The notes: generated by a model not told the origin, from the letters alone. Counted from the first letter of the stretch, positions 17,119 to 26,563 are shown. The stretch is 39,645 nucleotides of DNA from Methanosuratincolales archaeon (GCA_014361445.1 JACIVQ010000002.1:24939-64583), one strand, 5' to 3'. Program-made: numbers and translations.

Positions 17119-18396
17119 TTACTCGTAGATATCTAAACTGACTGCGCAGGAAAGGCACGGGTCGTAGGATCTGACCATGTCCTCAAGTATGAATCTCAGC
17201 TTTTGGCTGCCTATAGGCTTGAACCTCTCGACAAGCTCTACAGCATCGTTCTCTATACTCTTCGAATTTATTGCGGTAGGCGTGTAAACTCTGTAGTCTT
17301 TTACCTTCCAGTCTTCGATCTCGCAGTAATGGCAGAGTGTACCGCGGGGAGCTTCGGCCACAAAAAACCCTGTACCCTTGTCCCTGTGCGCCTTGATGTC
17401 CTCAGGCTTTAAGTTTTCCGGAGATATCTCTGCCAGTTCCCCACCCAGACTGATTAGTTCATCAATGTAGTGCAGGACCTCAATGGCCTGTGCCTTTATG
17501 TTCAGGAAGGGGTTCAGACCCCATTCCACCTCCTCAGCCAACTCCCTAGCCCTCCTGCTAAGGTACCTCTTATTCAGCATTATCCTGGAGAGGGCCCCAA
17601 CAGTGATCTCAGACTTCTTGAAATAGACGTGCTTGGAGGTTGAGTAATCCTTCGCGACTTCTTCAAGACCCTCATAGTACTCTGATGGAGAAAGCGCAGA
17701 GCCGTCCGAGAAGGCAACGTTAGCCTCCTCTGCATAGATTGGGTATGAGCCTGGGCTCTTTAGAGCTACCAAAAGCCGGTATCGCTCAATCTCGGGGAGT
17801 TCCAAGTTGAGCGCATACCTAACTAGTTGCTCAGCATCATTCGAGAGTGTTGCCAGATCGTGTATGGGACGGAGTAACTCCTTACATTTTATTGCCTTAC
17901 CAAATCCCCCCACAATGACGTTAGGGACGTGAACTGATCTCCCTCCCCAAACCTCTATGAGTTCTGTCGCTTTACTGAGGATGTTGGCACCCATCCTTAC
18001 GATGTTCATGTCTCTCATCCTGAGGGCGCTAATCAAACCCTCTACCGGAGGTATTGAAAGGAAGAGCAAGTGTACTAAGTGGCTCCTTAGATTGTTTGCC
18101 ATGTAAAGTACGTTCCTTAGTTTTTTTACATCCTCTGAAATTTTCATACCGAGAGCTCTTTCTACAGCCTCTGCGGAACTTATAGAATGGACTGTGTAGC
18201 ACAATCCGCATATCCTAGACGCGACCCTTGGAGCTAGTTCTACAGGCTTTCCTCTCAGGTATTTTGTGAGAAATCTAGGTCCTTCCAAATTGTGGAACTC
18301 CGCCTCAATCCTTCCACCGTGGCTCTTCACAACCAGCTGTCCGTGGCCTTCTATGAAGCGAAGGTCCCCGGTATCTATTAAGATGCTGTCGCTCAC
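17119..18396 (-). CDS. hydA: [NiFe] hydrogenase large (alpha) subunit, group 3b-type
   Basis: This is the catalytic subunit of a cytoplasmic sulfhydrogenase/NAD(P)-linked hydrogenase. The N-terminal nickel motif RICGLCYTVH and C-terminal motif DPCLSC supply the four Ni-Fe cysteines. The C-terminus ends DPCLSCAVSLDIYE, with Ser where the family normally has His (DPCxxCxxH) and a short tail, so maturation by the usual endopeptidase may differ. The gene overlaps hydD by four bases (ATGA). The order hydB-hydG-hydD-hydA matches Pyrococcus furiosus, and the 425-residue length is normal. Expected reaction: reversible H2 oxidation with NADP or sulfur. Confidence 0.93.
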   Translation of the reverse strand: MSDSILIDTGDLRFIEGHGQLVVKSHGGRIEAEFHNLEGPRFLTKYLRGKPVELAPRVASRICGLCYTVHSISSAEAVERALGMKISEDVKKLRNVLYMANNLRSHLVHLLFLSIPPVEGLISALRMRDMNIVRMGANILSKATELIEVWGGRSVHVPNVIVGGFGKAIKCKELLRPIHDLATLSNDAEQLVRYALNLELPEIERYRLLVALKSPGSYPIYAEEANVAFSDGSALSPSEYYEGLEEVAKDYSTSKHVYFKKSEITVGALSRIMLNKRYLSRRARELAEEVEWGLNPFLNIKAQAIEVLHYIDELISLGGELAEISPENLKPEDIKAHRDKGTGFFVAEAPRGTLCHYCEIEDWKVKDYRVYTPTAINSKSIENDAVELVERFKPIGSQKLRFILEDMVRSYDPCLSCAVSLDIYE

Positions 18397-19139
18397 TCTT
18401 TGAGAACCTCCTTTATCTTCTTCCCCATGAACATCTGAAGCAAAGGTTTTGCGTCCTCAACCTTCAGTCCCTTATTCTCCAGTGTTTTGAAGTATGCCTT
18501 TAGGTCTGCCTCGATGTATGGTCCTCTGCAGGCCAAGCAGGGGGACCCAACTGAGGTACAGGCAGCGTCGCACCCACCCATTGCAATAGGACCGAGACAG
18601 ACCTGCTTTTTATCGAGGAGGCATGCGTTACCTGCTAATTTGCATTGATAGCAAACGCTGAAATCTGGCTGAATGGGTTCAAGTCCGTTGACGAGCCTAA
18701 GAAGCCCGTCTACGAACTCATCGGCATTCACGGGGCAACCATTGAGTTCATAATCCAACGCAATCACGGAAGAGAGGGGCTCAGCCTCCCTAACCTCCAA
18801 CACTGAAAGGGCCTTCTTCCCTAATTTTATATTCCTTGAGGCTGTGTAGGCGATATTCCCAGTAGATGCGCAAGTGCCTATGGCAACAACAAACCTGGAA
18901 TTCTTTCTAATCTCCTGTAGATGCTCCCTGTCGAGATTCGTGACCACTGCGCCCTCCACGAATGCTATGTCCGCCTTTGGGAACTTACTGCCTCCTACTG
19001 GTTCCCTTACCAGTTTGAAGTAGTCTATGTCGAAGTTGTTCCATAAACCCTCTATGTCAGGTCCCAGCTTAGTTATCAGTGTGGTCAAGCAACCTTCACA
19101 GGAGGTTAAGGAATAAAATGCTAATTTCATATCACTCAC
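18393..19139 (-). CDS. hydD: Hydrogenase small (delta) subunit
   Basis: The electron-relay partner of HydA. Proximal [4Fe-4S] ligands are CEGCLTTL (early), GTCASTGN (near residue 95) and GCPVNADE. The C-terminal half has the cluster set CYQCKLAGNACLLDKKQVCLGP and CDAACTSVGSPCLACRGP, as in group 3 small subunits. There is no Tat signal, so it is cytoplasmic. The start overlaps the end of hydG by eight bases and the stop overlaps hydA, showing tight translational coupling. Confidence 0.93.
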   Translation of the reverse strand: MSDMKLAFYSLTSCEGCLTTLITKLGPDIEGLWNNFDIDYFKLVREPVGGSKFPKADIAFVEGAVVTNLDREHLQEIRKNSRFVVAIGTCASTGNIAYTASRNIKLGKKALSVLEVREAEPLSSVIALDYELNGCPVNADEFVDGLLRLVNGLEPIQPDFSVCYQCKLAGNACLLDKKQVCLGPIAMGGCDAACTSVGSPCLACRGPYIEADLKAYFKTLENKGLKVEDAKPLLQMFMGKKIKEVLKE

Positions 19140-19950
19140 CGACCTCCTCTAGGCTTATCTCACTAGCACTGAAGACGGGACCGTCCTTGCATACCAAAAA
19201 GCCTCCAGGGATCATACATCTGGCACACTTACCTATCCCGCATTTCATGTGCCGCTCCATGGATAGGTAAACGTCTTTGGGATCGAGTCCTTTACCAATC
19301 AGAGACTGTGCAACGCTCACCATAACAGCTGGCGAACCACAGATCACCGCTAATGAGTTCTTCCCAAGGTTTATCGCATCCAGATGGTCGGTTACCCTGC
19401 CTTTAAGACCATTCCATCTTTCAGAGGGTTTGCTCAGAGTTACTATGACGTTTATCTTCTCAGCCCAGCCCCTCAACTCGTCGCGGTAAACCAGATCTTC
19501 AACAAACCTTGCACCGTAAAGCAGTGTGGTGTCCCCAAAATCTTTTCTGTTTTCGATTATGTAGAGTATAAGAGAACGTAGCGCTGCTATCCCGATACCC
19601 GTTGCAACTAATAACAGGTCTCTTCCCTTAAAGTTCTCTACCGGGAAAGGTCTTCCAAAAGGCCCCCTTATCCCTACTGCGTCGCCAGGTCTCATGTAGT
19701 GGGCAGCATTTGTGACCAGCCCTCGTCTCATTATTGTCAATTCTATATGTTTTGAGTCGCTAGGCGAGGATGTTATGCAGAAAGGCGCTTCCCCAACACC
19801 GGGCAATAATAATTGAACGAACTGCCCCGGTAAAAAATTCGCCCTCCATTTGACCAGTGAAAGTTTGAGGGTTTTTGTTTCAAGGCTCTCATCCCTCACA
19901 GCGTTTACAATTGCAGGTCTGGGGAGGAACGGGTTGTACTCCATAGACAT
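19132..19950 (-). CDS. hydG: Hydrogenase gamma subunit, FAD/NAD(P) diaphorase
   Basis: A ferredoxin-NADP-reductase-fold subunit that passes electrons to NAD(P). FAD binding is in the beta-barrel LPGQFVQLLLPGVGEAPFCITS; the NAD(P)-site Rossmann motif is LLVATGIGIAALRSLI. The C-terminal [2Fe-2S] set is CGIGKCARCM...C. The stop overlaps hydD by eight bases and the start overlaps the hydB stop by one base (TGATG). Its presence makes this a bidirectional NAD(P)-linked enzyme. Confidence 0.92.
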   Translation of the reverse strand: MSMEYNPFLPRPAIVNAVRDESLETKTLKLSLVKWRANFLPGQFVQLLLPGVGEAPFCITSSPSDSKHIELTIMRRGLVTNAAHYMRPGDAVGIRGPFGRPFPVENFKGRDLLLVATGIGIAALRSLILYIIENRKDFGDTTLLYGARFVEDLVYRDELRGWAEKINVIVTLSKPSERWNGLKGRVTDHLDAINLGKNSLAVICGSPAVMVSVAQSLIGKGLDPKDVYLSMERHMKCGIGKCARCMIPGGFLVCKDGPVFSASEISLEEVGE

Positions 19951-20978
19951 CAGGCGACCCTCCTTCCAAGGAAGGATCTAAAGTCGATCCTTGAGGGGCA
20001 GAAGGCTATGCAGTTTCCACAGCCTACGCAGCCAGACATTCCGTACATCTTCTCCGAGAATGGGAATTTGTGCTTCATTCGCCATTTGAAGCGGTCATTT
20101 TTAGTCTTTAAGAAGAGTACGTTTCCGGCTATGCTGCTGTAACTCCTCCTTTGACACGACATTCTCATCCTAACCCTCTCCACATTACTGGGGTCCATGA
20201 GGCTGAACCGGTCCTGTATGTCAGAACAGTAACAAGTTGGGCAAACAACGGTGCAGGATGAACAAAGCGTGCAGCCCTCTAAAAGAGTGGTCGGATCTTT
20301 GGTCTCTATGGTCTTTTCGTCGGTGGCATCGATGACATACTCCTCCTTCATCTTTGGCGAGGGTTCCTCGATCTCTTCAACACTCTCCTCCATCAGAAGA
20401 CTGCTCCCCATTGGAGAACTTGCTTTTACAATGAAGTCGTCTCCTTCCTTCCTGATGGAGAGATCCGCATAGCCTTTTGGTACTTTGTCGCTACCCACAC
20501 TTTTGCATAGGCAGTATTCGTCACCCTCAGCGCATTCGAGAACTGCAATAAATAGACCGTCCCTCCTTGCCTTGTAGTACGGGTCAGCAGGATCTGAGAG
20601 CATCACTTTGTCGAGATATTTTATCGAATTTGCCATGCATGGATGGATCCCGAAGAACGCAAGTTTGCCTATTGGGGGCGAATATTCTGGAACAATAGTG
20701 ATTGGGCATGGTCCCTCGACTGTGGGAAATCTTATCTTCAGGCCGTATGATGTTATCGTTGCAGTACTCTTGTATCTAAAGAGCCTCTCCTTATCAGGAA
20801 GTAGAAAATCCTTTGGGGAATTTAGTGTCCTAACATAATCGGTCTCAAGCTTTGTTTCGTCTTCAAGTGGTACTAATTTTACAACCCCGCCCTCTGAGGA
20901 CGGACCCACCACCTGGAAGCCCCTTTTCCGTAACTCCTGGATGAGGCCCAAGATCTCTTGCCAAGATAATTTAGCCAA
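19950..20978 (-). CDS. hydB: Hydrogenase beta subunit, 4Fe-4S dicluster protein
   Basis: First gene of the operon. A 342-residue protein with two C-terminal [4Fe-4S] motifs, CTLCSSCTVVCPTCYC and CVGCGNCIAFCPSRID, as in sulfhydrogenase beta subunits (anaerobic sulfite reductase A-like family). The N-terminal ~200 residues include CAEGDEYCLC. The start is TTG with GAGG five bases upstream. The TATA-like gatatatta at 21015-21023 gives a leader of about 16 bases. It delivers electrons between HydG and HydD. Confidence 0.9.
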   Translation of the reverse strand: MAKLSWQEILGLIQELRKRGFQVVGPSSEGGVVKLVPLEDETKLETDYVRTLNSPKDFLLPDKERLFRYKSTATITSYGLKIRFPTVEGPCPITIVPEYSPPIGKLAFFGIHPCMANSIKYLDKVMLSDPADPYYKARRDGLFIAVLECAEGDEYCLCKSVGSDKVPKGYADLSIRKEGDDFIVKASSPMGSSLLMEESVEEIEEPSPKMKEEYVIDATDEKTIETKDPTTLLEGCTLCSSCTVVCPTCYCSDIQDRFSLMDPSNVERVRMRMSCQRRSYSSIAGNVLFLKTKNDRFKWRMKHKFPFSEKMYGMSGCVGCGNCIAFCPSRIDFRSFLGRRVA

Positions 20979-21014
20979 GGATCCTCGTCTCGTGATGGAA
21001 ATCGTTACGGTGCT

Positions 21015-21024
21015 AATATATCTT
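21015..21024 (-). promoter_or_regulatory. TATA box of the hydBGDA operon
   Basis: On the minus strand AGATATATTAG lies about 40 bases before the hydB TTG. A start about 25 bases after it leaves a short leader with the GAGG ribosome site. Confidence 0.45.
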
Positions 21025-21097
21025 TCTATTCACAAGTTAATGCTCAATTTTTGTGAGTACACTTTCAGCTAGAACTGTTATTCAAAATGTAAAGCAA

Positions 21098-21113
21098 TAC
21101 ATTTTTAAATGTA
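21098..21113 (+). promoter_or_regulatory. Palindrome over the pycB TATA box
   Basis: TACATTT-TT-AAATGTA is a perfect 7-bp inverted repeat with the TATA element (tttttaaat) in its middle. It lies in the 130-base divergent region between hydB and pycB. A repressor bound here would block the pycB promoter, and possibly affect hyd too (inference). Confidence 0.45.
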
Positions 21114-21147
21114 CATGACCTTTTTGATCATTCCGTTGGTGTACGCG

Positions 21148-22551
21148 TTGCTCAAAGTCATAGACACGACCATTAGGGATGGGCAACAGTCTCTATTTGC
21201 TACAAGGTTAAAGATTGAAGACATCTTACCAGTGTTGGAGAGGATGGACCAAGCAGGTTTTTATGGTCTCGAGGCCTGGGGCGGGGCCACTTTTGACGCG
21301 TGTATGAGGTATTTAAACGAAGATCCTTGGGACAGACTCCGGAGAATAAAGAGAGGCCTGAAGAGGACCAAGGTAGTCATGCTACTAAGAGGTAAAAACC
21401 TTGTTGGTTACAAACATTACCCCGATGAAGTTGTTGAAGAGTTTGTGAAAAAAGCATTCGAGAACGGCGTAGACGTTTTTAGGATATTTGATGCCTTGAA
21501 TGACGTCAACAATCTGAAGAAGGCAGTTTCCTCTGCGAAGAGTGTTGGAGCAGAGGTCCACGGAGATGTAGTTTACACCACAAGCCCAATACATACAGTG
21601 GACCATTTCATAGAAGTGGCAAAGAAGATAGCAGAGCTGGGAGTGGATGCTATCAGGATAAAAGACATGGCTGGACTGCTGGCGCCGAGGGTAGCCTATG
21701 ATATTGTGAGGGGCATAAGAAAGGAGACTGGTTTGCCTGTCGGTCTCCACTGCCACTACACTTGTGGCTTGGCGTCTTTGTCTTATATGAAGGGCATAGA
21801 GGCAGGCGCTGAGTTCATAGATACGGCGCTGTTTCCTTTTGCCTTTGGAGCATCCCAGCCAGCCATAGAGACAATATATGAGGCGTTGCGGGGTACTGGA
21901 CATTTGGCACATCTCAACATTGAGGTGATAAATGAGTGTGCAGACTTTTTTGAGAGTGTTAGAGAGAAATACAAAGGATACACTTCGGATGCGACGGAAA
22001 GGATCGATCCAAGGGCTTTGAGGCACCAGATACCCGGAGGGATGCTCTCCAACCTGGTGGTTCAGCTTAAGGAATACAACGCACTTTCAAAGTTGGATTT
22101 GGTTTTAAAGGAAGTCCCAATAGTCAGGAGAGATCTCGGATATCCGCCTCTGGTCACTCCCATGAGCCAGATTGTAGGAACGCAGGCTGTCATGAATGTG
22201 ATAACTGGTTCAAGGTATGGAATGTTAATAAAGGAACTGGAGAATTACGTAAGGGGTTTTTACGGCAGACCGCCGGGCGAGATCAGCAGAGAACTGATGG
22301 ACAGAGTCAAGCCAGCAGTTCCTCCAAAAGAGTTGTCTTTCAAAGACATCCCCGAGGACGTTAGAACCCTATTCAAAAAAGAGGAGGACGCGCTAACTTA
22401 TCTTCTCTTCCCACAGATCGCCGTTCCATTCCTCAAAGGCGATCTCAGAACTTTACAGCCAAATGCAAAGAAAAATAGAAAGGACATTAAATGGTTCAGG
22501 GTGAAAATAGGCGACGAGGAGATTGAGGTCAGGATTGAGAGCGAGAGCTGA
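21148..22551 (+). CDS. pycB: Pyruvate carboxylase subunit B / oxaloacetate decarboxylase alpha-type carboxyltransferase
   Basis: The carboxyltransferase moves CO2 between biotin and pyruvate/oxaloacetate. LLKVIDTTIRDGQQSLFATRL is the catalytic HMGL-like start; GLPVGLHCHYTCGLA supplies metal His ligands, and the PYC_OADA domain fills the C-terminus. There is no biotinyl (MKM) domain, so a separate carrier and a biotin carboxylase must lie elsewhere. The track ATG (21109) overlaps the TATA box, so it cannot be transcribed as the start. A leaderless GTG at 21139 or, better, TTG at 21148 (MLKVIDTT, with GGTG upstream) fits. Confidence 0.87.
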   Translation: MLKVIDTTIRDGQQSLFATRLKIEDILPVLERMDQAGFYGLEAWGGATFDACMRYLNEDPWDRLRRIKRGLKRTKVVMLLRGKNLVGYKHYPDEVVEEFVKKAFENGVDVFRIFDALNDVNNLKKAVSSAKSVGAEVHGDVVYTTSPIHTVDHFIEVAKKIAELGVDAIRIKDMAGLLAPRVAYDIVRGIRKETGLPVGLHCHYTCGLASLSYMKGIEAGAEFIDTALFPFAFGASQPAIETIYEALRGTGHLAHLNIEVINECADFFESVREKYKGYTSDATERIDPRALRHQIPGGMLSNLVVQLKEYNALSKLDLVLKEVPIVRRDLGYPPLVTPMSQIVGTQAVMNVITGSRYGMLIKELENYVRGFYGRPPGEISRELMDRVKPAVPPKELSFKDIPEDVRTLFKKEEDALTYLLFPQIAVPFLKGDLRTLQPNAKKNRKDIKWFRVKIGDEEIEVRIESES

Positions 22552-22614
22552 ATCACAGAAGTTTAATATGCTAAACACTAAATACTTGGATTATTTATCA
22601 TTCCTCAGTGGCAG

Positions 22615-23670
22615 GTGTTAAGTTTGGAGATGGACCTATTAAGAAAAGTGAGCGAAGCTCCAGGCATATCGGGGTTTGAGTATGGCATAGCAGAGATCAT
22701 CAAGAGAGAGCTTGAGGGCTGTGTCGATAAAATAGAAAAGGATGCCTTTGGGAATTTGTATGCCCATAAGGGCAAAGGATCTAAAACAATAATGATAACG
22801 GCCCATACAGACGAAATAGGGCTGATAGTGAAACATATTGACGAAAAAGGGTTTATCAGATTTGCAAAGGTTGGAGGAGTCCCAGATCACGTGCTCCTCG
22901 GACAGAGGGTCCAAGTTCATGGGAGAAACAAGAGGCTAAGCGGCACCATAGGTTGCAAGGCAATACATGTGATGAAAGAAGACGAGAGAAAGCAGTTGGT
23001 GACTTATGACAAAATGTTCGTGGACACCGGTGCTACAAAAGATCAATTAGTCAAGTACGGTGTGAGGGTCGGCACCCCAATAACTGTGGAGAGGGGGGTC
23101 ACAGAGCTTGAGAACGGCCTGATAGTGGGAAGAGCGATGGACGATAGAGCAGGCTGCTACATGCTCATGGAGTCCCTGAAGAAAGCAGACCCTGTAAACA
23201 GAATTGTGGCGGTATTTACGGTCCAGGAGGAGGTCGGGCTTAGAGGAGCGACTGTGAGTTCTTTTCTGGTGAGACCGGACTTAGGAGTCGCGATAGACAC
23301 AACCATCGCAGGAGACCATCCTGAGATCGGGGAGAGCGAAGCCCCTGTTAAACTGGGATCAGGTCCTGTTCTTGTTGTCGCGGACGGAAGGAGAGACTCT
23401 TTAGGGGGAGGGCTTATAGCCAATCCTATGGTCGTGGGCTGGTTGACGGATTTGGCGGATAGGCTAAACATAAAATGCCAATTTGAGGTGCTGGAGGGTG
23501 GGACGACAGACGCAACAGCCATACAACTTTCCAGGGAGGGCGTTCCGTCTGGTTGCATAGCAATCCCAGCCAGGTATGTTCATAGCTTCAGCGAGGTCGT
23601 TTCCAAAAATGACATCGAGTCTGGCGTAAGGTTACTGTTAGGAATCATGGAGAATCCTGTACCAATCTAG
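22615..23670 (+). CDS. M42 family aminopeptidase (TET/cellulase-M-like)
   Basis: A metallo-aminopeptidase of the TET type, which trims peptides in the cytoplasm as large dodecamers. The metal and catalytic residues are present: TAHTDEIGL (His/Asp), AMDDRAGCY (bridging Asp), VQEEVGLRG (catalytic Glu pair), AIDTTIAGDHP (Asp) and RYVHSFSE (His). The 351-residue length is standard. It begins with GTG, 63 bases after pycB. It suggests peptide use, in line with the acyl-CoA ligase subunit and AOR elsewhere in the window. Confidence 0.93.
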   Translation: MLSLEMDLLRKVSEAPGISGFEYGIAEIIKRELEGCVDKIEKDAFGNLYAHKGKGSKTIMITAHTDEIGLIVKHIDEKGFIRFAKVGGVPDHVLLGQRVQVHGRNKRLSGTIGCKAIHVMKEDERKQLVTYDKMFVDTGATKDQLVKYGVRVGTPITVERGVTELENGLIVGRAMDDRAGCYMLMESLKKADPVNRIVAVFTVQEEVGLRGATVSSFLVRPDLGVAIDTTIAGDHPEIGESEAPVKLGSGPVLVVADGRRDSLGGGLIANPMVVGWLTDLADRLNIKCQFEVLEGGTTDATAIQLSREGVPSGCIAIPARYVHSFSEVVSKNDIESGVRLLLGIMENPVPI

Positions 23671-23671
23671 A

Positions 23672-24382
23672 GTGTCGAAAATGCCGATAGAGCGTGAACT
23701 TTACTTCGACAGGGTTAACGAGGCGCATGAGAAGGGAAAGATAGGTGACGATGTTCTAAGGAGGTTCTTCGAGAGGTTGCCAACTCTTGAAAGATCAGTC
23801 TCATCAGTTGAAAGGGCTTTCGGTTTGGACTACCCGCCCATATCTTTCAATCCAAATCTCGTTATACTGAAATACCCCAATGGCTTCTCTCAAACGGTAA
23901 TCTACGCCTCAACCCAGATCCAAAAGTTAAACGACAAATTTAGGCTGTGTGTCGAAGTAACGCTGCCCTTCCTTCTCTTTGCCAAAGAGGACCTTCTAAG
24001 GGCATGTTTGGCACATGAATTCTTACATTATATTTTCATAACCTTAACTCTGGGTAACAGATCCCTTGAAGGGCTCTCCTCTGGAAAACCAATAACACCG
24101 GATCTTCAGCTCGTTTTGGATGAGGCTCACACAGTAAAGGCTGAAGAGTGGATTAGTGATAACGAGCTGCTCAGTATAATTAAGAAATATTTCACTCCGA
24201 TTATATCAGACCCAGAATTGGAAGAGAACATCAGAGAGAATTGGATAAAGAGGATGCTTCCTATAAAAGAGATATCGGTAGACGATAGTATGCTGAGAAT
24301 ACCCGTCCTAGAGTTGGACAAAATTCCCCTTGACAAAAAAATAATAGAATTATCAAAGGTAAAATCCAAAAAATCGAGTTAA
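23672..24382 (+). CDS. Orphan HExxH putative zinc metallopeptidase-like protein
   Basis: I do not recognise this 236-residue family. It contains AHEFLHYIF, an HExxH zinc-binding helix near residue 113, and downstream LVLDEAHTVKAEEWI, where Glu or His could be a third ligand. The segment before the motif (TLPFLLFAKEDLLRACL) is moderately hydrophobic but no clear membrane span or signal peptide is seen. The C-terminal third is charged and lysine-rich. The gene starts one base after the M42 peptidase stop (GTG or the ATG nine bases later), so both are probably one operon and the proteins may work on the same substrates. Peptidase activity is inferred only from the motif. Confidence 0.7.
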   Translation: MSKMPIERELYFDRVNEAHEKGKIGDDVLRRFFERLPTLERSVSSVERAFGLDYPPISFNPNLVILKYPNGFSQTVIYASTQIQKLNDKFRLCVEVTLPFLLFAKEDLLRACLAHEFLHYIFITLTLGNRSLEGLSSGKPITPDLQLVLDEAHTVKAEEWISDNELLSIIKKYFTPIISDPELEENIRENWIKRMLPIKEISVDDSMLRIPVLELDKIPLDKKIIELSKVKSKKSS

Positions 24383-24478
24383 AGTGAGGTGCCTGCAAAG
24401 GACCTGTTTTGAATTTTGAGGTATTTGCATTATAAGGGATTTTTACTATGTTTTGTGGAGGTCCAAAACCTCGCATTC

Positions 24479-24505
24479 TCATATCCATATCCATATATTT
24501 ATACC
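24479..24505 (+). promoter_or_regulatory. ATATCC repeat and TATA box of ahcY
   Basis: Three tandem catatc/atatcc hexamers run into atatttatacc (24495-24505). The TATA element lies 32-42 bases before the ahcY ATG, leaving a short leader with GGTG. Confidence 0.45.
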
Positions 24506-24536
24506 CTGAATTATTTAACGTAGTTAGGTGCCCTTT

Positions 24537-25787
24537 ATGGACTACATGGTGAAAGATATCGGACTGGCAGAAAGAGGTAAAAATTTACTAAAATGGGCAG
24601 AGGATCACATGCCCGTCTTAATGGAAATTAGAAGGCGATTCTCTGTTGAAAAGCCCTTTGAAGGGGTCAGAATTGGTGCGTGCCTCCATGTGACGAAGGA
24701 GACTGGCGTGTTGGTGAGAACTCTAAAAGCAGGTGGAGCCAGTGTTGCTCTCGCTGCTTCCAATCCCCTTTCGACACAGGATGAGGTCGCGGCGGCCCTA
24801 GCAGTTGAGGGAGTAAATGTCTACGCATGGAAGGGCGAGAAAAAAGAGGAGTATTACAACTGTATTACCTTGGTCCTAAAACATCAGCCTTCAATAACTA
24901 TGGATGATGGTGCTGATCTTGTAACCGAGCTACATTCTGGGAATTGGAACTTCAAGGTTATAGGGGGCACAGAGGAGACCACAACCGGCGTTATGAGGCT
25001 CAAGGCTATGGCAGATCGGGGGGTCCTTAAGTACCCTATAATAGCAGTCAACAATGCTGAAACAAAGTGGGATTTTGACAACGTTTATGGGACTGGTCAG
25101 AGCACTATAGACGGTATTATGAGGGCTACCAATGTGCTCTTGGCAGGTAAGAAATTCGTTATAGCAGGGTATGGACACTGTGGCAGGGGCCTCGCAGCCA
25201 GGGCGAGGGGCATGGGCGCACATGTGATAATCACAGAGGTTGACCCCATAAGGGCTTTAAAGGCAGTCATGGACGGGTTTGACGTTATGCCAATGGAGGA
25301 GGCTGCAAGAGTGGGAGATATATTTGTGACCGCCACTGGTAACAAGAACGTCATAAGGAAGGAGCATTTCGAGGTTATGAAGGACGGCGCGATCTTGGCT
25401 AATACTGGGCACTTCAATGTCGAGATAGACCTGAAGGGGTTAGAGGAGTTAAAAGTTGGTAAGTTAAAGATAAGGGACTCCGTCGAAGAGTACTCTATGA
25501 AAGATGGGAGAAAGTTGTACCTGCTAACAGAGGGCAGGCTTGTAAATCTTGCCGCCGCAGAGGGACACCCCAGCGAGGTGATGGATATGAGTTTTGCCAA
25601 CCAGGCACTCTCAGTGGAGTATTTGCTGAAGAATGCAAAGAATATGAGACCAGCAGTTTATGACGTGCCAAGGGAGATAGACGAGGCTGTAGCAAGGCTA
25701 AAACTCAAAATGATGGGTATCAAAATAGACAGAATGACCGATGAACAGTTGAGCTATATAAGAGGATGGTGGGAGGGAACAGAGTGA
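24537..25787 (+). CDS. ahcY: Adenosylhomocysteinase
   Basis: Splits S-adenosylhomocysteine to homocysteine and adenosine, relieving inhibition of SAM methyltransferases. The substrate region starts [20 protein letters not shown]; the NAD site is [44 protein letters not shown] and [18 protein letters not shown] supply the catalytic Lys and Asp region, and [16 protein letters not shown] is near the C-terminus. The length is typical of the short archaeal form. The track starts at GTG 24528; the ATG at 24537 has GGTG six bases upstream. The DUF169 gene overlaps the stop by one base. Confidence 0.95.
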   Translation: MDYMVKDIGLAERGKNLLKWAEDHMPVLMEIRRRFSVEKPFEGVRIGACLHVTKETGVLVRTLKAGGASVALAASNPLSTQDEVAAALAVEGVNVYAWKGEKKEEYYNCITLVLKHQPSITMDDGADLVTELHSGNWNFKVIGGTEETTTGVMRLKAMADRGVLKYPIIAVNNAETKWDFDNVYGTGQSTIDGIMRATNVLLAGKKFVIAGYGHCGRGLAARARGMGAHVIITEVDPIRALKAVMDGFDVMPMEEAARVGDIFVTATGNKNVIRKEHFEVMKDGAILANTGHFNVEIDLKGLEELKVGKLKIRDSVEEYSMKDGRKLYLLTEGRLVNLAAAEGHPSEVMDMSFANQALSVEYLLKNAKNMRPAVYDVPREIDEAVARLKLKMMGIKIDRMTDEQLSYIRGWWEGTE

Positions 25788-26563
25788 TGGATATGAAAGA
25801 GGCAGCAGAAAAGATCTACAAGTATGTCAAACCCAAGTCCCGGGTAGTTGGTATAAAGTTTTTGAAAAGTAGGGGAGAGGCAGAGGGAATACTTAAGGTT
25901 TTGAGGAGGCCTAGAAAGAGGCTCACCATCTGTCAGATCATAAATACTGCGAGGCTTTACGGATGGACTTGGACGGTATTTCCTGAGGACGCAGATTGTG
26001 TGCTTGGATGTTCGGTCCTTGGGCTGAGAGAGCTTGATGAAAGTTTTCAGAGCGGGGAGATCTTCACAAAGCTCGGATATGTTAAGGATAGAGAAGTCGC
26101 GAAGAAGTTTGCGGATTCAGTGCCTAAAATTAAAGAGAGAAAAGAGGGGTTTGTAGTCGGGCCTCTGGAGGGGCTCGAAGTTGAGCCTGACCTGATACTC
26201 ATATACGGCAACGGCGCTCAGATGATGAGAGTCATTAACGGGGCAGTCTATGCGACTGGCGAGAGGCTCACCTTTGGTGCCATAGGCGATATAGGTATAT
26301 GTGGTGATGGCGTTGCTGAGGCTTACAACACACAAAAACCACAGTTGGTCGTTGCTTGTTACGGAGAGAGGAGGTTCGGGCACACTTCGGACGACGAGAT
26401 AGCCATGGTCATACCATTCAGGTACTTAGAAAAAGTTGTGGAGGGGTTGGAGAAGACACACAACGCAGGGATCAGGTACCCGATCCCCATAGCCGCAACC
26501 ATTGCCGAATTGGAAATGCCGGAAGTTTTGAAAGTCCAGCCTAAGGAGAAAGGGCAGCCCTGA
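25787..26563 (+). CDS. DUF169 family protein
   Basis: A 258-residue member of DUF169. Conserved pieces are RLTICQIINTARLYGWTWTV, DADCVLGCSVLGL and GAIGDIGICGDGVAEAYNT, with several possible metal- or thiol-binding cysteines. The function is not known. The track starts at 25766, but the ATG at 25787 is the better start: it overlaps the ahcY stop (TGATG) and has GGGAGGGA about 8 bases upstream. It is coupled to ahcY, and its 3' end overlaps the convergent UROD-family methyltransferase by 23 bases. A link to C1 or thiol metabolism is plausible by context only. Confidence 0.85.
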   Translation: MDMKEAAEKIYKYVKPKSRVVGIKFLKSRGEAEGILKVLRRPRKRLTICQIINTARLYGWTWTVFPEDADCVLGCSVLGLRELDESFQSGEIFTKLGYVKDREVAKKFADSVPKIKERKEGFVVGPLEGLEVEPDLILIYGNGAQMMRVINGAVYATGERLTFGAIGDIGICGDGVAEAYNTQKPQLVVACYGERRFGHTSDDEIAMVIPFRYLEKVVEGLEKTHNAGIRYPIPIAATIAELEMPEVLKVQPKEKGQP

